NCBI RefSeq assembly: GCF_003399645.1
Contig: NZ_NBXD01000006.1
Location: forward strand, 1-36,795
Reading direction: 5' to 3'
Source: Subtercola boreus
Lineage (GTDB): Bacteria; Actinomycetota; Actinomycetes; Actinomycetales; Microbacteriaceae
Length of the DNA: 36,795 bases
In this document: piece by piece, positions 15,943 through 24,749 of the stretch
Numbering within the stretch: position 1 is the first letter of the stretch
How the letters are laid out: each line of letters begins with the position of its first letter
Program-made: the position numbers and the translations under genes
The notes under the pieces: generated by a model
Seen by the model: only the letters and a program-made list of their open reading frames with translations
Database searches by the model: none
What the model was told of the DNA's origin: nothing

Positions 15943-17696
15943 GATGTCTGGGCCTTCACGAGTTCTCGGTAGCGACCGTTCCGGGCCAGTAGCTCATTGT
16001 GCGAACCGACCTCCGCGATGCGACCCTGATCGAGTACGACTATGCGATCTGCTGATGCGATCGTAGAAAGCCTGTGGGCAACAATCAGGGTGGTGCGTCC
16101 GCCGATGAGTCGCTGGAGGGCTTGACGGACGAGTAGCTCGGATTCGCTGTCCAGAGCGGAGGTGGCCTCATCGAGCAGCAGGATTCGTGGGTCGCGGATG
16201 AGTGCACGGGCGATCGCGAACCGTTGCCGTTGACCGCCCGAGAGTCGTGATCCTCGTTCGCCGATGATGGTATCCCAGCCGTCGGCCATCTCAGCGACGA
16301 CTTCTGTCGCGTTGGCATCTGCGAGAGCCTGGCGCACCTCGTCGTCGCTGGCGCCCACCAACCCGTGCGTGATGTTTTCGTGAACGGTGCCCTCGAAGAG
16401 CACAGACTCTTGGGGAACAACCGCGACGAAGGCCCGCAGGGTGCGCATGTCGAGTTCTGCCATATCCCGGCCGTCGAAAAGAATACGGCCTTCAGTCGGC
16501 CGCAGAAATCCCAGAACCAGATTGAGCAGCGTGGACTTACCAGACCCCGACGGGCCGACGAACGCGATTGTTTCACCGCGGCGGATGTGGAGGTCGATGC
16601 CGCAGAGTACCGGCCGAACGCCGTCTGAGTGCTCAAAGCCCACGTTTTCAAGACGCACATCGCCGTCTAGGGTCTTCACGACTGCTTTGCCGTTGTTCAA
16701 TTCGATGTCTGGCTCTTCAAGCACCTCACAGATCGACTTCACCGACTCGATACCCCGAGTGATGACCGGGGCCAGAGAGAGCAGCGCGACGATGCTTCCG
16801 GTGAGGATTGTGAAGTAGGTGCTGAGCAGGACGACCTCCCCGGGGGTGATCGCGATGAATCCGGTGAGGGAGGCCAAAGCGGCACCCGTGAGGCAGAGCA
16901 CGCCGAGGGATTGGTAGGAGATCCAGCTCAGAGCGCCGAAGGAGCCGTTGAGCCGGTCGAGTTTGAGGCCGGCGTCGCGCACTCCTTCTGCACTTCGACC
17001 GACGCGTTCAGCTGCGTCGGTTTCGAGACCGTGGGCCCGAGTGATGGGCATCAGTGTCGACATCTCCCCCACCCGCGCAGAGAGGTGCTCGATCGTGTGA
17101 CGAAACTGTTCGTTGCGGGCGTTCGACCTGCGCCGAAGCCCTCTCACCAGGAGTGCGGCGACCGGAACCGCGATGAAGAAGACTGGCACGAAAGCAGGTA
17201 CCCGGAGTGCAGTGACAACGATCGCCCCGGCGAGGACGAAGAAGGCAGAGAATCCGGTTTGGGCGGTCTGCTGCATCATCAGTTCGATGTTCTCCACATC
17301 ACGGATGATTTTGGTCTGGATGATCGAGGAACTCGCCCGGGAGTGATACCCAATCGTGAGCTCCTGGAGTTGGTGGGTTAAACGGTTGCGGATATCCACA
17401 GCGAGCTGGCGCACGCTGCCCATGTACAGGGTCACGAAAACTATGTTGGTGGGAAAGTTCTGAATAAGGATGATCAGCGCGGCTCCCAGGAGCCACAACA
17501 GCTGCTGGGGAGAACCGTGCGTCACAACAATGTCGATCACCGAGGCGGTGATGACCGGGAGCACCCACTGCGGGCTGTCTTTGATACCGAAGACGAGCAT
17601 GGATAAAACGATGCGCCTTCGGAACGGCCGCAACCACCCGATGAGGGTGCGGCCCGGATGTGCGGAGTCTGCTCCGGGGCTACGCCTTTCGGTCAC
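15939..17696 (-). CDS. ABC half-transporter, fused permease and ATPase (exporter type)
   Basis: A 585-residue protein. The N-terminal half holds about six membrane helices (for example ASVIDIVVTHG, LLWLLGAALIILIQ, AFFVLAGAIVVTAL). The C-terminal ATPase has Walker A GPSGSGKST, Q-loop VVPQES, signature LSGGQRQ, Walker B ILLLDEATSALD and the switch His in IVAHRLSTI, all intact. It would work as a homodimer, since no partner half is nearby. GTG 17696 is chosen as start: it gives the normal family length and lies 13 bases after the mannanase stop, whereas the longer frame is the antisense of that gene. An exporter inside a glycan-uptake operon is unusual; the cargo is unknown. Confidence 0.85.
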   Translation of the reverse strand: MTERRSPGADSAHPGRTLIGWLRPFRRRIVLSMLVFGIKDSPQWVLPVITASVIDIVVTHGSPQQLLWLLGAALIILIQNFPTNIVFVTLYMGSVRQLAVDIRNRLTHQLQELTIGYHSRASSSIIQTKIIRDVENIELMMQQTAQTGFSAFFVLAGAIVVTALRVPAFVPVFFIAVPVAALLVRGLRRRSNARNEQFRHTIEHLSARVGEMSTLMPITRAHGLETDAAERVGRSAEGVRDAGLKLDRLNGSFGALSWISYQSLGVLCLTGAALASLTGFIAITPGEVVLLSTYFTILTGSIVALLSLAPVITRGIESVKSICEVLEEPDIELNNGKAVVKTLDGDVRLENVGFEHSDGVRPVLCGIDLHIRRGETIAFVGPSGSGKSTLLNLVLGFLRPTEGRILFDGRDMAELDMRTLRAFVAVVPQESVLFEGTVHENITHGLVGASDDEVRQALADANATEVVAEMADGWDTIIGERGSRLSGGQRQRFAIARALIRDPRILLLDEATSALDSESELLVRQALQRLIGGRTTLIVAHRLSTIASADRIVVLDQGRIAEVGSHNELLARNGRYRELVKAQTS

Positions 17697-17709
17697 ACCG
17701 ACGACCGGA

Positions 17710-18663
17710 TCATCGACGTTGCCTCGCCGCGTAGTGACGCCGCACGATGTCTTCCGCCGGCTTACCGTAGATGCAGTAGTCGTCGTCAGCGCCCGCCGCC
17801 TCACGCACGTACAGTAGCGGTGGCCAGTCCCAGAGCATGAAGCCCTGCACCCAGCTCCGTTTCGCGCAGGTCTCGAACGCATCTTTGTACCATTCGGCCT
17901 GTTCCGCACCCGACACGGCGCCCTGCAGCGTCCAATCGTTTGGACGCGCAGCTGAGCCGGTACGGCTCGGACATCCCGACTCCATGAAGAAGAACGGTTT
18001 GTTCTCTCGGACCACAACGGCACCGATCCGCTCGAGCTGGGTGTCCCACTCCCCCAGCGGGTAATAGCCGCTGGACGAGATGACGTCGACCGCATCCCAC
18101 CAGGTGACGCGGTCTTCCTGGTATTTGTCGCAGTTGTAAGTGATCAGACCGGTGAAGACTTCCCGCACTTCAGCGATCAGAGCGCGCCATTCAGTATCCC
18201 GCTTGTCTGTCTGGACCATCTCGCAGCCGACGCAGAGCATCTCGCAGCCCTCTTCCTCGGCGATGCGGGCATAGTGGATCATGAAGCGGGCAAAGGAAGA
18301 GAACCATTCGGCCCAGCTCGGCTCCCCCGGTACTTCTTCGTCGAAGAAGCCGATGAAGGCGCGCCATGTTCCGTCCGCGACGTTGACCACCGGCTTCAAA
18401 CAGACCTTCAGACCCAACGCCTTCGACTCCCGAATCGCCCACCGTACCTCGTCATCGGTGACCGTGGGCTCATCGCCGAAGCGGATGTCGGTGGACTGCG
18501 CCGTCGCCTGCAACGCCCCGAGGGCAATCCCGACCCAGTTCACGTTGAGGTCAACCAATTTGGACAACGAGTCTGCCGCCTCAGCGGTGTTCCAGGTGCC
18601 CCTTACACCGGTCCAGCCCCACGTCATACCGCAGAACTGTTCGGTGGCCAGCTCCACCGTCAT
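17710..18663 (-). CDS. GH113-like beta-mannanase, cytoplasmic
   Basis: A 317-residue TIM-barrel glycosidase resembling GH113 endo-beta-1,4-mannanases. The likely acid/base is E148 in CVGCEMVQ and the nucleophile is E228 in FFFMESGCPS. Their 80-residue spacing equals that reported, as I recall, for the Alicyclobacillus enzyme (E151/E231). Other family-like blocks are the N-terminal GMTWGWTGVRGTW, WVGIALGALQ, SSSGYYPLGEWD and WVQGFMLWDWPP. No signal peptide is present, so it should cut imported manno-oligosaccharides. It starts at ATG 18663, overlapping the beta-mannosidase stop (ATGA). The pairing with beta-mannosidase supports mannan specificity. Confidence 0.85.
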   Translation of the reverse strand: MTVELATEQFCGMTWGWTGVRGTWNTAEAADSLSKLVDLNVNWVGIALGALQATAQSTDIRFGDEPTVTDDEVRWAIRESKALGLKVCLKPVVNVADGTWRAFIGFFDEEVPGEPSWAEWFSSFARFMIHYARIAEEEGCEMLCVGCEMVQTDKRDTEWRALIAEVREVFTGLITYNCDKYQEDRVTWWDAVDVISSSGYYPLGEWDTQLERIGAVVVRENKPFFFMESGCPSRTGSAARPNDWTLQGAVSGAEQAEWYKDAFETCAKRSWVQGFMLWDWPPLLYVREAAGADDDYCIYGKPAEDIVRRHYAARQRR

Positions 18664-21158
18664 GCTGTGACCACGAGCTGGTTCGCGCTTCGCAGCACCG
18701 TCGATTTAGACCAGTCGGAGTGTTCGATCTGGGCATCGGATGTCACGGTGAACGTGATACTTTCCCCGGGCAGAAGTGTCACGATCTGATCATCGATGTG
18801 AGCCCGGACGTCGAGCTTGTCGACGAGGAGCGCAATGTCCCTGACGAGGTTGCCAGCGGTCACGGTGACGGCATATCCTCCCTCGACCGAGGATGAGCGG
18901 ACGTTCAGCTCCGGCGCTTGAAGCTTCGATTCGCGATATTCGGTGAAGAACCAGAGCGCGCGCTGGCCACCGAGAGTGACCTCGAGCAGCTCGGACGAGG
19001 CATCATCTGGGGTCGCCGCAGCCAAGTCGATACGAATCGTCGCCGTTGTGCGCGCCGGAACCTCGCATTCCACCGCAGATGTTGCGAGCTCGGTACCGTC
19101 AAAGCGCAGTCGCCGCACAGTCGCCGTTCCCGACCAGGAACTCCCAGTGTCGTTGGAGGCGCTGGCGATCAATTCGTCGCCTCGGGGTTGCAGGGTGAGC
19201 ATCCGATCGGAGTAGGCATGCTTGATCGCGTACAAAAGCGGTTTGGCTCTTCCGTCCCCGTCGATAGCAGCCCACGAGGTCACGGGCCAGCAGTCGTTGA
19301 GCTGCCAGACAATGGACCCCATGCAGTGCGGGGCGAGAGAGCGGAAGTGTTCGATCCCTGTCTGTACCGCAGTCGCCTGGTTCAAAGACATGGCCCAGTG
19401 CCAGTCGTCGATGTCATCGGGTAGCTCCAGATGCGCGACGAGACCGTCGATGAGTTTAACGTTTCCGTCTTGAGCCTTCTGGTGCACCAGCATGCCGGGA
19501 GATTCCGGGGTCAGCGGTGAGTCGGTAATCGAACGGGTCATCGTTGACCAGGTCGGTGGTCCCTGCCATCCGAATTCCCCGACGAACCTGGGGTTGTGGT
19601 CTCGGTAGTGCGGGTAGTCCTGCCTGTTCCAGAGCTCCCAGAGGTGCACGGAGCCATGGTTTGGATCGTTTGGGTGGTGCTCATCCGTGGGTGAGAACGG
19701 GCTGCTCGGGGTGTACCCCCGGGTGGGGTCGAGCTCGGCAAGGAGATTGGGCAGCAGGTCAAGGTAGTAGCCGAGTCCCCAGCTGCGCTCACCGAGACGC
19801 TTCTCCCATCCCCACTCCTGATAGCCCCAGATGTTCTCGTTGCTGCCGTTCCAGATCACCAGGCTGGGGTGCGGCATCAGCCGCACGATGTTGTCCCGCG
19901 CCTCAGCTTCGACTTCGGAACGCATGGGTTCTTCTTCGGAGTACGCGGCGCACGCGAAGAGGAAGTCCTGCCAGGTGAGCATGCCGAGCTCGTCGCAGAC
20001 ATCGTAGAAGTCGTCGCTTTCGTAGATCCCGCCGCCCCAGACCCGCAAGAGGTTGATGTTCGCATGGGTGGCCTGCACGATTCTCCGCTCATACCGTGCC
20101 CTATCGACCCGGTGCGGGAAAGCATCGTCGGGAATCCAATTGGCGCCCTTGATATAGATGGGCCGATCGTTGACGAGAATTGTGAAGGGGGTGCCCGACT
20201 CGTCAGGTTCAGTATCGATGCGGACGGTGCGGAACCCAATCCGGCCGCGCCACGAGTCGAGCTCGGCCTCACCGTCCGTGAGCACCACGTCAATGTCGTA
20301 CAGGGGGTGCTCGCCGTGCCCGATCGGCCACCAGAGCTCAGCATCGTTGACAACGATTCTCGCTTCGGCCACGATTTCTCCCGGCTCGAGAGCCACGATT
20401 GCAGACATGTCGCCTACTGTGATGTGGGCTGACAGCGCGGATGCTGCGGGCGCAGTGGTTTCACCGCGTTCGATCTCCACCCGAACTGTCGCCACGCCGT
20501 CAGTCCCGTTCACCGTCACCGTCGGGCGCACCGATTGCAGACGCGCGCGCGACCAGCTCTGCAGGGTCACGCCACGCCAGAGACCGACCGTTGCGGTATC
20601 GGGTCCCCAGTCCCAGCCGAAGCTGCAGGCCATCTTGCGGATGGAGTTGTAGGGATGATGGTTCACGTGGGGGCGATACCCCTGCCGGAGGCTCTCACTG
20701 TCGGCGTACCTGACGGCAGAGTCGAACCGAACGGTCAACTCGTTCTTCCCCTTGTGAAGCAACGGCAAAACGTCGAATCGGTAGGTTCGGTGCATGTTCC
20801 GCGTCTCTGCGACCAGCGACCCGTTCAACGTGATCGATGCCACCGTGTCCAGGCCCTCGAAAACCAATTCGACGTTTTCTGCCCCGTCGTCGTCCCAGTC
20901 GAAGCTCGTGCGGTATTCCCAGTCGCAGGCGCCGATCCATGCCTGCAAGCGCTCGTGATCATCGAGATAGGGGTCTGTGATGAGCCCGGCGGCGAGGAGG
21001 TCAGTGTGTACGCTGCCCGGGACGCTCGCGCTGATCGATCGTCCCGCGACCGATGCCTCCACCGGACCCCCGACAGCTTCAACGCTCCAGCCGTCGTGAA
21101 GGCGACGGCTGGTCTTCGACTCGGTCACGGTTGGGTTGCGCGTCGTGGTGGTGTTCAT
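18660..21158 (-). CDS. Beta-mannosidase, glycoside hydrolase family 2
   Basis: An 832-residue GH2 enzyme releasing mannose from the non-reducing end of beta-manno-oligosaccharides. An N-terminal jelly roll (WSVEAVG to LWRGVTLQSW), immunoglobulin-like domains and the TIM barrel follow in the usual order. Acid/base E441 is in IWNGSNENIWG and nucleophile E528 in RFVGEFGWQG. YIKGANWIPDD and LLRVWGGGIYE are strong beta-mannosidase signatures that separate it from beta-galactosidases. The C-terminal part ends in sandwich domains. It starts at ATG 21158, overlapping the permease stop by four bases. No signal peptide is seen, so it acts in the cytoplasm. Confidence 0.92.
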   Translation of the reverse strand: MNTTTTRNPTVTESKTSRRLHDGWSVEAVGGPVEASVAGRSISASVPGSVHTDLLAAGLITDPYLDDHERLQAWIGACDWEYRTSFDWDDDGAENVELVFEGLDTVASITLNGSLVAETRNMHRTYRFDVLPLLHKGKNELTVRFDSAVRYADSESLRQGYRPHVNHHPYNSIRKMACSFGWDWGPDTATVGLWRGVTLQSWSRARLQSVRPTVTVNGTDGVATVRVEIERGETTAPAASALSAHITVGDMSAIVALEPGEIVAEARIVVNDAELWWPIGHGEHPLYDIDVVLTDGEAELDSWRGRIGFRTVRIDTEPDESGTPFTILVNDRPIYIKGANWIPDDAFPHRVDRARYERRIVQATHANINLLRVWGGGIYESDDFYDVCDELGMLTWQDFLFACAAYSEEEPMRSEVEAEARDNIVRLMPHPSLVIWNGSNENIWGYQEWGWEKRLGERSWGLGYYLDLLPNLLAELDPTRGYTPSSPFSPTDEHHPNDPNHGSVHLWELWNRQDYPHYRDHNPRFVGEFGWQGPPTWSTMTRSITDSPLTPESPGMLVHQKAQDGNVKLIDGLVAHLELPDDIDDWHWAMSLNQATAVQTGIEHFRSLAPHCMGSIVWQLNDCWPVTSWAAIDGDGRAKPLLYAIKHAYSDRMLTLQPRGDELIASASNDTGSSWSGTATVRRLRFDGTELATSAVECEVPARTTATIRIDLAAATPDDASSELLEVTLGGQRALWFFTEYRESKLQAPELNVRSSSVEGGYAVTVTAGNLVRDIALLVDKLDVRAHIDDQIVTLLPGESITFTVTSDAQIEHSDWSKSTVLRSANQLVVTA

Positions 21159-22051
21159 TTGGTTGCCCCCTGGGTGAAGCCGTTGTAGATGAAGCGTTGG
21201 AGTACGAGAAAGATGATGAGTGTCGGGATGATCACGAGCAGCGCCCCGGCCGAGATGATCTCCCACTGCGATCCGTACGGTCCCTTGAAGGCGAACAACG
21301 CTGTGGAGATCACCGCGTTTTCCGGTGACGGAGCGTAGAGGAACGGTTGGTAGAACTCGTTGTAGATGGCGATGCCCTTGATGATGACGACTGTTGCGAT
21401 CGCCGGCTTCAGCAGGGGAAGAATGACTCGCCAGTAGATGGTGAACTTGTTCGCGCCGTCAAGCATGGCGGCCTCATCGACATCTTTCGGGATCGACTGC
21501 ATGAACTGCACGAAGATGTAGATCGAGATGATGTCAGTGCCCAGGTTCAGTGCGATCAGCGACAAGAGGGTGTCGTAGAGTCCGAGCCCATTGACGATCT
21601 GGAACGTTGCGACCTGCGTTGTCACGCTCGGCACGAGGGTCGCGACGAGGAAGAGGCCGATTACCACCTTCTTGAAACGGAAGTCGAACCTGTCGACCGC
21701 GTACGCCGTCATCGACCCGATGAGGATGGTGCCGACGAGTGAGACGACGAGGACGATGGTGGTGTTGGCGAAACCGACCGCCATGTTTCCGTCGGTGAAG
21801 GCGGTCGCGAAGTTGTCGAAGTTGAACCAGTTCTGAGGCAACTGCAGTGGCCCGGTCGTTGCGTACTCTGTTTTGGTTTTGAAAGCGGTGATGACCAGAA
21901 CGATGAGCGGGAGAAGGGTCACCGCACTCGCTACCGTGAGGATGACGTATTTGGAGACAGTGCCGCCCAGCATGCCCGCTCGGCCCTGCCGCGATCGACG
22001 CGGATCGGCAGTCCGCTCCCGCGATGCGGGGCGGCGTGTGATGGTTGTCAT
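21155..22051 (-). CDS. Sugar ABC transporter permease (MalG type), mannan operon
   Basis: A 298-residue membrane subunit with about six helices; the first is YVILTVASAVTLLPLIVLVI. The EAA loop is DEAAMLDGANKFTIYWRVIL. ATG 22051 was chosen because MTTITRRPASRER follows the partner gene with an ATGA overlap; the longer frame reads back through that partner. It should form the translocation pore with the MalF-type subunit for oligosaccharides captured by the binding protein. No ATPase gene is nearby. Confidence 0.9.
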   Translation of the reverse strand: MTTITRRPASRERTADPRRSRQGRAGMLGGTVSKYVILTVASAVTLLPLIVLVITAFKTKTEYATTGPLQLPQNWFNFDNFATAFTDGNMAVGFANTTIVLVVSLVGTILIGSMTAYAVDRFDFRFKKVVIGLFLVATLVPSVTTQVATFQIVNGLGLYDTLLSLIALNLGTDIISIYIFVQFMQSIPKDVDEAAMLDGANKFTIYWRVILPLLKPAIATVVIIKGIAIYNEFYQPFLYAPSPENAVISTALFAFKGPYGSQWEIISAGALLVIIPTLIIFLVLQRFIYNGFTQGATK

Positions 22052-23010
22052 GTGAGGTTGACCTCCTCGTCTGGAACCAGTTTTCGCTGGATGTAGGTAA
22101 CGATCAGCACGATGATCAAGAGCACGACGGCCATTGCCGAGGCGAGTCCGACCTGCCGGTAGGTGAATGCCTGCTGGATGGTCTTGATGACGAAGGTGGT
22201 GCTGCCGTTCGTGCCCCCGGTGATGATGAAGGGGATCTCGAACACTGACAGGCTCCCGGAGATAGCGAGGATGAAAGAGAGGCTGATGATGCGTTTGATT
22301 CCGGGAATGATGATGAACCGGAACTGTTGGAACTTGTTCGCACCGTCCAGGTCGGCTGCCTCGTAGAGGGTCGCGGGAATGGACTGGATCGCCCCGAGGA
22401 ACAGGATGAAGCTGAGACCGGTGTACCGCCAGATCGATGTCGAGGCGAGCGAGATGTTCACGATGTCCGGATTCCCGAGCCACTGCACCGTGAGTTGCTG
22501 CAGGCCGACGATCTTCAGCACACTGTCGAGCGTGCCGTTTGGCTGGAAGAAGTACAGGAACATGAGGCCGATGGCGACACCGTTGAGCAGGGTCGGGAAG
22601 AACAAGATCCCTTTGAACAAGTTCCGGAACCGTGTGCTGAAACTCAACACGGTGGCGAAATACAGGGCAAATCCCATCTGCAGGAACGACGCCACAATGT
22701 AGTACAGGCTGACCACGAATACGCGAAGGAATTCGGGCTTCGTGAAGATGTCGATGTAGTTCTGCAGACCGATGACGTTCTTGCTGAGATCGATTCCATC
22801 CCAGTCCGTGATGCTGTACCAGAACAGGTTCACGGCCGGAACATAAGTGAACACGAGCAGAAACGCGAGCGGAATGAGGAGAAAGAGATACGGCGTGATT
22901 CTGCGCTGCCGCACTCCCTTGCGTGGTGGGCGCTTTTTTCCCTCCACCACATCAAGGGATGCGCCAGCACCGGGGAGGATTCCCGCGTCAGTGCCAGTCA
23001 CTTGAGACAT
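22048..23010 (-). CDS. Sugar ABC transporter permease (MalF type), mannan operon
   Basis: A 320-residue membrane subunit. A charged N-terminal tail (EGKKRPPRKGVRQRR) precedes the first helix LFLLIPLAFLLVFTYVP. The EAA loop is YEAADLDGANKFQQFRFIII. It lies 125 bases after the binding-protein gene, with a strong hairpin between them, and shares four bases with the next permease gene. The C-terminus ends in a cytoplasmic tail after VVLLIIVLIVTYIQRK. Confidence 0.9.
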   Translation of the reverse strand: MSQVTGTDAGILPGAGASLDVVEGKKRPPRKGVRQRRITPYLFLLIPLAFLLVFTYVPAVNLFWYSITDWDGIDLSKNVIGLQNYIDIFTKPEFLRVFVVSLYYIVASFLQMGFALYFATVLSFSTRFRNLFKGILFFPTLLNGVAIGLMFLYFFQPNGTLDSVLKIVGLQQLTVQWLGNPDIVNISLASTSIWRYTGLSFILFLGAIQSIPATLYEAADLDGANKFQQFRFIIIPGIKRIISLSFILAISGSLSVFEIPFIITGGTNGSTTFVIKTIQQAFTYRQVGLASAMAVVLLIIVLIVTYIQRKLVPDEEVNLT

Positions 23011-23074
23011 CGTGCCTGTCCTTCCGGGGGGATCCCCCCCAACTGCATTGTCGGTTGACTGAACATGTCACCCC

Positions 23075-23103
23075 ATTGCCCGGGTACGTGTCACCCGGGC
23101 AAT
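23075..23103 (-). other. Perfect 11-bp hairpin between binding-protein and permease genes
   Basis: ATTGCCCGGGT at 23075-23085 pairs perfectly with ACCCGGGCAAT at 23093-23103 around a 7-base loop. It lies about 30 bases past the binding-protein stop and has no U-run. This is the position where sugar-importer operons often have a hairpin that protects the upstream binding-protein mRNA or lowers read-through to the permeases. Confidence 0.65.
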
Positions 23104-23135
23104 ACGATGCGTACGGGCTATCGGGATTGTGAGCC

Positions 23136-24425
23136 CTAGGACTTCACACTGTCGATGGCGTCGGCCCACTGTTTGTTCAGATCGGCGAAATACGAATTCA
23201 TGTCGCCGTCGGCGGCACCACGAGCAATGTCGATCAGTTTCTGGCGGTAGAGCATGCCGAACAGATCGATCTGGGCCTTGTTGTAGATGTCTGAGTCCAG
23301 GCTCGGCTTGTCTGCGGCGTTCAGCTCGACGTACTGTACGTCAGCGTCGGTGAAGTCCTGCAGCGTGGAAGGGTTCGGTGAACCGACAACTGACGAAAGC
23401 GCCCCCGAGTCCGCCGCGAAGGTGGACTGCGTTGTGAACCAGTCGACCCAGGCGCGAGCTGCAGGCTTGTTCTTAGAGTTGACGTTCACCGCGACGTTGA
23501 TGTCGCCGCCGATGGTGGAGTGAAATTTTCCGTCGACCTGGTACGGCATCGGCATGAAGCCGATGTCAGCCGGGTCTGCTCCCGCGTCTTTCGCCGCCTG
23601 CTGGAACTGCACGATCGCCCACGATCCCAGAACCGCTGACGCAACCTGGCCTGTGGCGAGCATGCCCTTGGAACCTTCCCACGCGGTCGTGGTCGGGTCG
23701 GGTTCACTCAGACCGTCGTGCACCACGTTGTAGAGCAACGCATCGGTGGTGTACTGCTCACTGCCGGCGCTCCAGGGCGCACGGTTCGTGTCTCTGTCGG
23801 ATACGACGTTCGCGTCGTTGCTGAATCCCTGCTGACCCTGCCAGCTGCCAAGAGGCCAGCCGTCTTTGTAATTGGTGTAGTAGGGAATGGCGTCGGTCTT
23901 GCTCTTGATGAGCTTGAGGTCGGCGATAAATTCGTCTGGCGTCGTTGGGAGGCTGGTGACGCCGGCTTCCTTCCAGACGCGTTTGTTGTACACGATGCCG
24001 TTCGCGTTGCCGAAAGTGGGAAGCCCGTACTGCTTTCCATCAAAGGACTTATCGTTCAAAAAGCGGTACTTGTCTTTGAGTTGCGCCGTATCGCCGAGAG
24101 GTTCGAAGAACTGAGGCAATTGATCCGGCGTCACGGATGCCGGGATACCCAGCACGTCACCATAATTCTTGGTACTCAGCCGGGTGGTCACCTCATTCTC
24201 ATAGTCGGTGATGCCCTGAACCTTGACGGTCACATCCGGGTAGAGCTTCTCGAAAGCCGCTGTGTACCCATCAAAGGTCTTGTCTTTGATGAGGTCGGTG
24301 CGATTCGTGAGCACCGTGATCTCTCCCGAAGGCTTCCCGTCGGTTGACTGGTTGTTCGCCGAACATCCGGCAAGCAAGAGGGCAGATATTGCCACTCCCG
24401 CGATTGCGATGTGCTTCTTTGCCAT
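23136..24425 (-). CDS. Sugar ABC transporter substrate-binding lipoprotein, mannan operon
   Basis: A 429-residue family-1 binding protein. The signal is MAKKHIAIAGVAISALLLAGC, with lipobox LAGC and Cys at residue 21. GEITVLTNRTDL begins the mature domain; YGLPTFGNANGIVYNKRVW and GGDINVAVNVNS are typical of the family. The ligand is probably a beta-manno-oligosaccharide, judged from the two mannan enzymes in the operon. ATG 24425 is preferred because AGGAGA lies eight to ten bases upstream; a longer frame would put sequence ahead of a perfect signal peptide. First gene of the operon, divergent from lacI. Confidence 0.9.
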   Translation of the reverse strand: MAKKHIAIAGVAISALLLAGCSANNQSTDGKPSGEITVLTNRTDLIKDKTFDGYTAAFEKLYPDVTVKVQGITDYENEVTTRLSTKNYGDVLGIPASVTPDQLPQFFEPLGDTAQLKDKYRFLNDKSFDGKQYGLPTFGNANGIVYNKRVWKEAGVTSLPTTPDEFIADLKLIKSKTDAIPYYTNYKDGWPLGSWQGQQGFSNDANVVSDRDTNRAPWSAGSEQYTTDALLYNVVHDGLSEPDPTTTAWEGSKGMLATGQVASAVLGSWAIVQFQQAAKDAGADPADIGFMPMPYQVDGKFHSTIGGDINVAVNVNSKNKPAARAWVDWFTTQSTFAADSGALSSVVGSPNPSTLQDFTDADVQYVELNAADKPSLDSDIYNKAQIDLFGMLYRQKLIDIARGAADGDMNSYFADLNKQWADAIDSVKS

Positions 24426-24514
24426 CTCTTGATCTCCTGATCTGTGTCGCCCTTGACGAGACAGCGTCATCGCCAAGTTGCGCTGCGTTCTTGCACTACC
24501 CGCCGTCCGACCTG

Positions 24515-24543
24515 ACGCTAAGCCAAGAAACACCCGTCGTCAA
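24515..24543 (-). promoter_or_regulatory. Candidate promoter of the mannan operon
   Basis: On the minus strand TTGACG (24543-24538), a 17-base spacer and TAGCGT (24520-24515) form a sigma-70-like promoter about 90 bases ahead of the binding-protein start. The LacI-type operator lies only five bases upstream of its -35 box. This is a pattern match only. Confidence 0.4.
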
Positions 24544-24548
24544 GTCTC

Positions 24549-24566
24549 AATGTCAACGTAGACATT
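24549..24566. promoter_or_regulatory. Candidate LacI-family operator, palindromic
   Basis: AATGTC-AACGTA-GACATT is a perfect 6+6 dyad at 24549-24566, with central ACGT off the strict LacI CG core by only the outer bases. It stands between the divergent lacI-type gene and the mannan operon, next to the -35 of the latter. A LacI dimer at this site would be expected to repress the operon until sugar is present. Confidence 0.6.
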
Positions 24567-24627
24567 ACGAATAATCCCGGGCACTAGGTGAATCAGGCAC
24601 CAGGTTCGTGTGACTTTGACCCGATTT

Positions 24628-24655
24628 TTGCTAGATGGGATCACAGGGGTAGATA
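24628..24655 (+). promoter_or_regulatory. Candidate promoter of the lacI-type gene
   Basis: TTGCTA (24628-24633), a 16-base spacer and TAGATA (24650-24655), followed by TAAAAT, make a plausible promoter about 95 bases ahead of the regulator start. The remaining part of 24426-24746 shows no coding pattern. Confidence 0.3.
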
Positions 24656-24749
24656 TAAAATCCTGCAGCTCACCGCACTGGTGTCCACGATGTCATGTTG
24701 CGGCCTCAATGTGCTGCGGTGTTACTGTTGGCGAATGCAGGACTCGATG

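Noticed and set aside
17697-18095. N-terminal extension of the ABC half-transporter frame
   Set aside because: It is Arg/Ser-rich, antisense to codon use of the in-frame mannanase gene on the same strand, and would exceed the normal family length; GTG 17696 gives a standard protein.
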